From JBGPJM01 sp041485385 (lineage in GTDB: Bacteria; Planctomycetota; Phycisphaerae; Phycisphaerales; UBA1924), in the NCBI GenBank assembly GCA_041485385.1, contig JBGPJM010000207.1:1-8764 (forward strand): a DNA stretch of 8,764 nt, given 5' to 3'. The notes beneath the pieces were generated by a model that was not told the DNA's origin, searched no databases, and saw only the letters and a list, made by a program, of their open reading frames with translations. Below are positions 6,226 to 8,764 of the stretch, in pieces; within the stretch, counting starts at the first letter, position 1, and each line of letters begins with the position of its first letter. The position numbers were made by a program, and so were the translations under genes.

Positions 6226-7284
6226 TCAGTATGTGAAGTTGGCGTTGGGGTCGGTGGAGCCGGGGGCCACGCCGCCGGTGTTGCCCAGGATGGCCGCGCC
6301 GGTGACGCCCTGGACGACGAGGCAGACGTTCCCGGCCACGATGTCCCAGTTGACGGTGTTGCCCGCGCAGGTGTTCTTGATGATGATGTTGCCGGCGGCA
6401 CTGACCTCGATCCCTCGGTCGGCGCTGGTGCAGTTGTTGCCCTCGATGCGGTTGTTGCCGCCGGTCGCGTGGATGCCCGCGCCGTCGAAGGCGCCGTTGC
6501 CGTTGAACGAGCAGGCGTTGCCGCGGATCACGCAAACGATAGAGCACGCGATGCCGTCGGAGGCGTTGAGTCGGGCGGTACAGTCGGCGACCGTGGAGCC
6601 GCTGCTGACACCGATGCCGCTGCCGGTGTTCTGGTACGCCGAGCAGTTGGTGACCGTGCAGCCGCTGCCCGTGGAGATCCCGGGGCCGCCGCGGTTGAGA
6701 TACGCCGTACAGTCGCTGATCGTGCAACTGTCGCCGGTGAGCAGGCCATTGCCGGCGTTGGTGTACGCCGAGCAACCGGAGACCGTGTAGCCGAACCCCG
6801 CCCTGATGCCGAAGCCGTTGTCGCTGACGCGAAGGAGTCTGAGCGTGCCGTTGATCGCGCTGAACGTATGGAAGTCGAGGCCGTCTTGGTCCCAGCTGCG
6901 GATCGTGCCGTTGCTCACGGCCAGGTCGTTGGCGTTGGTGAGCGTGCAGGTGACGCCGTCGAGCGAGCTGGGCACGCCCTGGAGGTCGAACCCCATCAGG
7001 TCGAGCGTGACGCCGTTGGCGGCGATCACGATGCCGTGCTTGCCCGCGACACCGGCGATGTTGCCGGTCAGGTAGTACGACCCGGGCTGGGTGATCTTGA
7101 AGAGGCTGATGGCATCGCCGGGCGTGTTGGCCGCGTTGATGGCGGTCCGCGGCTCGACCTCGGTGAGGGTCTTGTACGACGGGGCGACCGGGCCGGCCGG
7201 CGGGTCCAGCGGCCCGGCCAGGGCAACCAGTGCGCCCGCGACGGCAACGGTTCCGACGACGATGGACCAGCGAACGGCTGTCAT
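6226..7284 (-). CDS. Secreted right-handed parallel beta-helix repeat protein
   Basis: The 352-residue protein starts at the ATG 7284-7282, chosen because GAGGAGG lies four bases upstream; a longer frame reaching back to 7347 would put the signal peptide inside the protein. Residues 1-24 (MTAVRWSIVV, then an Ala/Val/Gly core ending ALAG) are a signal peptide. Next comes the segment TEVEPRTAIN and ITQPGSYYLTGNI, which I associate with planctomycete beta-helix proteins, then LDLMGFDLQG and a series of PbH1-type coils. Between about 165 and 256 the coils are 21-23 residues long and share a pattern like TxxxCxAYxNxGxGI, with stacked cysteines. It is related in style to pectate-lyase and NosD-like helices, but no catalytic residues are evident. 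A cell-surface or secreted binding role is inferred. It converges with the ars operon. Confidence 0.85.
   Translation of the reverse strand: MTAVRWSIVVGTVAVAGALVALAGPLDPPAGPVAPSYKTLTEVEPRTAINAANTPGDAISLFKITQPGSYYLTGNIAGVAGKHGIVIAANGVTLDLMGFDLQGVPSSLDGVTCTLTNANDLAVSNGTIRSWDQDGLDFHTFSAINGTLRLLRVSDNGFGIRAGFGYTVSGCSAYTNAGNGLLTGDSCTISDCTAYLNRGGPGISTGSGCTVTNCSAYQNTGSGIGVSSGSTVADCTARLNASDGIACSIVCVIRGNACSFNGNGAFDGAGIHATGGNNRIEGNNCTSADRGIEVSAAGNIIIKNTCAGNTVNWDIVAGNVCLVVQGVTGAAILGNTGGVAPGSTDPNANFTY
6517..6792 (-). repeat. Tandem beta-helix coils with a cysteine ladder
   Basis: About four consecutive coding repeats of 21-23 codons are seen, with the cores SGCSAYTN, SDCTAYLN, TNCSAYQN and ADCTARLN each followed by G-x-G-I or similar. 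The cysteines recur at the same place in each coil and would stack one above the other along the helix. The repeat lies inside the beta-helix gene. Confidence 0.7.
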
Positions 7285-7289
7285 GATGC

Positions 7290-7320
7290 CTCCTCGTGGG
7301 GTATCCCCCAAGATGAGGAG
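7290..7320 (-). promoter_or_regulatory. Leader hairpin covering the ribosome binding site of the beta-helix gene
   Basis: In the minus-strand transcript CTCCTC (7320-7315) is complementary to GAGGAG (7295-7290), which is the Shine-Dalgarno sequence. Inside it TGGGG pairs with CCCCA around a four-base loop (7310-7297). Together this makes eleven base pairs with one small asymmetric internal loop, ending four bases before the start codon region. If formed, it would hide the ribosome binding site, as in thermosensor or translational switch leaders. Pairing is seen directly; regulation is inferred. Confidence 0.4.
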
Positions 7321-7384
7321 TATGACGCCTCCCGGCCCCGGTAGCACGGTTTTTCTTCGCGAATACCCGGCCCGCCACGAGAAA

Positions 7385-7404
7385 CCCCCGGCGAGCGCCG
7401 GGGG
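7385..7404 (-). terminator. Intrinsic terminator of the 83-residue protein gene
   Basis: An eight-base perfect stem (CCCCCGGC with GCCGGGGG) around a four-base loop is followed on the minus strand by TTTCTC. It lies 60 bases beyond the stop of the minus-strand gene at 7465, as expected for a rho-independent terminator with a short U-run. A similar module follows the next minus-strand gene at 7897-7916. Confidence 0.65.
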
Positions 7405-7464
7405 AGGGGAGGAGCGATCGATGCTGCCCGGGCGCGGGCGAGGGTGCGCCGTGCCGTCTCGCGC

Positions 7465-7716
7465 TTACACCGAGCGGTCGATGAAGCCGCCCTTGCCGGG
7501 CTCCTTCGCCGGCAGCGGCGGATTCAGGAGCAGCTCCTTCTGATGCATCTTCGCGAGCTTGCGGATGGCGACCTGATCACCTCGTGCGGCCTCCTGGCGG
7601 GTGGTGGTGGCGGTCTCGCTGGCCTCTTCCTGTGCGGACGATACTGCGGGCAGGGAGGCGGCGCGGAGCGGAGCCTGTTGGGTGGAGCCGGGGCCGGTGA
7701 CGGGGTTCGTAAACAT
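7465..7716 (-). CDS. Small hydrophilic protein of unknown function (83 residues)
   Basis: I do not recognise this protein. It starts MFTNPVTGPG and ends GGFIDRSV. The start at 7716 is well supported: AGGAGG (7728-7723) lies six bases before the ATG, so a longer frame from 7767 is not needed. Residues 11-55 are rich in Ala, Ser, Thr, Gln and Glu and look flexible or helical. Residues about 50-63 (DQVAIRKLAKMHQKELL region) could form an amphipathic helix. The tail is Pro/Lys/Gly-rich (NPPLPAKEPGKGG). There is no signal peptide, membrane helix or cysteine. It has its own terminator and sits between two unrelated minus-strand genes, so it is probably a single-gene unit. Confidence 0.65.
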   Translation of the reverse strand: MFTNPVTGPGSTQQAPLRAASLPAVSSAQEEASETATTTRQEAARGDQVAIRKLAKMHQKELLLNPPLPAKEPGKGGFIDRSV

Positions 7717-7722
7717 GGTCAG

Positions 7723-7728
7723 CCTCCT
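7723..7728 (-). promoter_or_regulatory. Strong ribosome binding site deciding the start of the 83-residue protein
   Basis: AGGAGG on the minus strand, six bases before the ATG at 7716-7714. It favours the start at MFTNPV over an upstream in-frame ATG at 7767 that has no such site. Confidence 0.65.
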
Positions 7729-7896
7729 GAAAAAAGGGACCGAGAACCATCGTGCCGAGACATTCATCGGGCCACCGTCCGGTCACAATCAGTAATTCCC
7801 TCTTCCACGGGCACCGAGGCCGCGCCGCTGCGTCGCGTACGCAGGTGTTGCGCGTCGTCAGCCGCGCCACGCGTGCTGACGGGTCGCAAGCAGAAA

Positions 7897-7916
7897 CCCT
7901 CGGCACAGGCCGAGGG
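7897..7916 (-). terminator. Intrinsic terminator after the winged-helix gene fragment
   Basis: CCCTCGGC pairs with GCCGAGGG around a four-base loop, followed on the minus strand by TTTCTG. It lies 25 bases past the TGA of the fragment at 7942. Its layout and flank (GATCGCTCC-CCT before the stem on the minus strand) match the terminator at 7385-7404. Confidence 0.6.
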
Positions 7917-7941
7917 AGGGGAGCGATCGGCGCTGCTGCGC

Positions 7942-8193
7942 TCAGGCCGTCTTGGGCTCATCCAGCAGCGCCCAGTACTCGGTCATTGCGTCCAGGTGCA
8001 CGCCCGCGCCGGCGGGGTAGTTCCGCTTGCCGCGCGTCACGACGATGCCGCGCTCCTTCAGGAACGCCACCGCCGTGGCGATCTGGGTGCAGGGGATCTC
8101 CGCCGGCGCCCAGAGTTCCCCGAGGGTGAACCCCCGGTCGCCCGCCTCCGCGACCGCGTGGGCCGTGGCCTCGAACGCCGCAAGGGGCCGACG
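7942..8193 (-). pseudogene. Winged-helix protein gene, 5' end lost at a junction
   Basis: The readable part is about 83 residues, from near RRPLAAFEATAHAVAE to YWALLDEPKTA, ending at TGA 7944-7942. It resembles a winged-helix domain: helices around FTLGELW and PCTQIATAVAFLKERG, then a basic wing VVTRGKRNYPA, and a last helix DAMTEYWALL. I recall similar small planctomycete proteins with LKERG and G(R/K)RNYPA motifs, of unknown function. No start codon lies between about 8160 and 8193 in this frame. Extending the frame to an ATG at 8439 only reads the antisense of the thioredoxin-like gene, giving Ser/Arg/Pro-rich nonsense. I therefore think the first ten to twenty codons are missing. It would be intact if a start were hidden by a sequence error near 8190. 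Confidence 0.5.
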
Positions 8194-8526
8194 CGACGAA
8201 CAAGGTCGGTGCGATTCCCGCGCCCCCGAAGATCGAACTCGTGGACTTCCCGGGCTGCCCGAACACGCCGAAGATGCGCGCCAACCTGTCGGCTGCGCTC
8301 CCCTCACTCGCCGGCGGGTGGGCGTTTGCCGAGGTGAACCAGGAGAATCTCCCGGTGGGCGACGTCCGGCGCGGATACCCGTCCCCGACCGTCCCGGTGG
8401 ACGGGCGTGACCTCTACGGCTTGGCGGTTCCGACCGCACCGTTCTGCGGGGTGTCGCGTGTACCCGGGCGGCGTGCCGGACGCGGGGGACGTCGCGGGGA
8501 AGTTGCGGGCAATGACGGGGCGGTGA
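8193..8526 (+). pseudogene. Thioredoxin-fold-like protein gene, no start codon and frameshifted
   Basis: From 8193 the frame reads ATNKVGAIPAPPKIELVDFPGCPN, then AALPSLAGGWAFAEVNQENLP, RRGYPSPTVPVDGRDLYGL and PTAPFCG. After the GGGG at 8448-8451 the sense moves to the next frame: CRVYPGGVPDAGDVAGKLRAMTGR, stop TGA 8524-8526. Removing one G restores a 110-residue protein of a thioredoxin-like family that I recall with the pattern IEL..F.GCPNTP, SPTVLV(D/N)G and CR(V/I)Y.GG. The single CPNT cysteine replaces a CxxC. No start codon is present: the first codon is GCG where ATG ACG AAC AAG would fit, and a TGA lies upstream at 8127-8129. The role is unknown. It may be a damaged gene, or an intact one spoiled by two sequence errors. 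Confidence 0.55.
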
Positions 8527-8589
8527 GCCACGGCAGCTCCCGGCGCGCGTTCGGCCGCAAACCGTGCGCGCTACGTTCGCGTGGAAAGG

Positions 8590-8610
8590 CGCGATCCTCA
8601 GGGATCCGCG
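8590..8610 (-). terminator. Candidate terminator after the dockerin-like gene
   Basis: CGCGATCC pairs with GGATCGCG-like sequence (GGAT, one bulged C, CGCG) around the loop TCAG. On the minus strand it is followed by CCTTTCC. It lies just beyond the TGA at 8617-8615 of the dockerin-like gene and between two converging genes. The stem has a bulge and the T-run is short, so this is tentative. Confidence 0.35.
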
Positions 8611-8614
8611 ATCG

Positions 8615-8764
8615 TCACGGGCAGCCCGCGAAGAACGCGTTGAGGAAGTCGAAGAAGTCCTGGGAGTTGATGGACTCGTCGTGGTTGAAGTCGGCGATCG
8701 GGTCGCTCGCGAAGAAGGCGTTGAGGAAGTCGAAGAAGTCCTGCGAGTTGACGGCGCCGTCGCA
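8615..8764 (-). CDS. C-terminal dockerin-like (EF-hand repeat) domain of a truncated secreted protein
   Basis: Only the last 49 residues are in the window, so no start is seen. They form two near-identical units, SQDFFDFLNAFFASDP and SQDFFDFLNAFFAGCP, spaced 27 residues apart, joined by ADFNHDESIN. The D-x-N-x-D...N..D pattern fits a calcium-binding dockerin type I or EF-hand-like loop. This C-terminal domain (often called GC-type dockerin) is common on large secreted proteins of Phycisphaerae, where it probably anchors or sorts them; the partner is not known. The protein ends in GCP and TGA 8617-8615. Confidence 0.75.
   Translation of the reverse strand, partial: CDGAVNSQDFFDFLNAFFASDPIADFNHDESINSQDFFDFLNAFFAGCP
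8628..8754 (-). repeat. Two 46-base direct repeats coding the dockerin-like units
   Basis: Positions 8628-8673 and 8709-8754 match with only three differences by eye, at an 81-base (27-codon) offset. They code the two SQDFFDFLNAFF units. The high DNA identity suggests a recent duplication or gene conversion, or strong codon constraint on the conserved sequence. Confidence 0.75.

Noticed and set aside
5494..7344. A 616-codon + strand frame running from the reductase through the beta-helix region
   Set aside because: It is out of frame with the reductase and antisense to the beta-helix gene. Its Gly/Ala/Val/Asp repeats merely reflect the repeats on the other strand.
6140..7378. A 412-codon minus-strand frame overlapping the beta-helix gene in another frame
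   Set aside because: The neighbouring frame has a signal peptide, repeats and a proper ribosome binding site; this one is Arg/His/Gln-rich shadow.
7856..7881. Inverted repeat CGTCAGC/GCTGACG with a 12-base loop in the 7717-7896 intergenic stretch
   Set aside because: It has a seven-base arm, a long loop and no U-run or operator context. It could be chance in GC-rich DNA.
2892..8588. The 12-base word TCGCGTGGAAAG at 2892-2903 and 8577-8588, followed by loosely similar sequence
   Set aside because: One or two shared 12-base words are expected by chance in a window of this size, and the similarity decays straight after.
1..8764. CRISPR arrays, tRNA or rRNA genes, insertion sequences
   Set aside because: No regularly spaced repeats, cloverleaf-like segments, conserved rRNA blocks, transposase motifs or terminal inverted repeats were recognised.

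Overview
The window is high-GC bacterial DNA with the style of a planctomycete, most likely of the Phycisphaerae. Four features suggest this: a prepilin-like protein with a C-terminal H-x(n)-DG(H) motif, a beta-helix protein with a typical N-terminal segment (VEPRTAIN followed by ITQPGSYYLTGNI), a duplicated EF-hand/dockerin-like tail (SQDFFDFLNAFF, twice), and a basic coiled-coil plus winged-helix protein of a kind I associate with this phylum. The assignment comes from recalled family resemblance, not from a search.

Layout, left to right. Positions 1-70 are unusually AT-rich (about 39% GC by hand count) and seem not to belong with what follows. Next come the 3' part of a prepilin-like gene (74-526), a 409-base stretch with no convincing intact gene but a possible frameshifted minus-strand remnant (547-660), a small basic coiled-coil/winged-helix protein (936-1385), and a membrane-anchored or secreted S41-family peptidase (about 1474-2850).

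The functional core is an arsenic-resistance operon on the + strand (2954-6130): arsR, arsC (GTG start, overlapping arsR by 14 bases), acr3 (ATGA overlap with arsC), and, 39 bases later, a fused 2x[4Fe-4S] ferredoxin and FAD/NAD(P) reductase. The likely logic is that ArsR senses arsenite, ArsC reduces arsenate to arsenite, and Acr3 exports it. The fused reductase may supply electrons to this chemistry, but its substrate is unknown.

After the operon, on the minus strand, lie a secreted parallel beta-helix protein (6226-7284) with a possible leader hairpin over its ribosome binding site, a small 83-residue protein (7465-7716), and a winged-helix gene fragment (7942-8193). The last two each end in a similar terminator module. 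At about 8190-8195 the winged-helix fragment abuts head-to-head with a + strand thioredoxin-like gene. Both lack 5' ends, and the thioredoxin-like gene also has a +1 frameshift in a GGGG run. The window closes with the C-terminus of a minus-strand dockerin-like protein. The odd junctions near 70 and 8190 could be real rearrangements or assembly errors; sequence alone cannot tell which.
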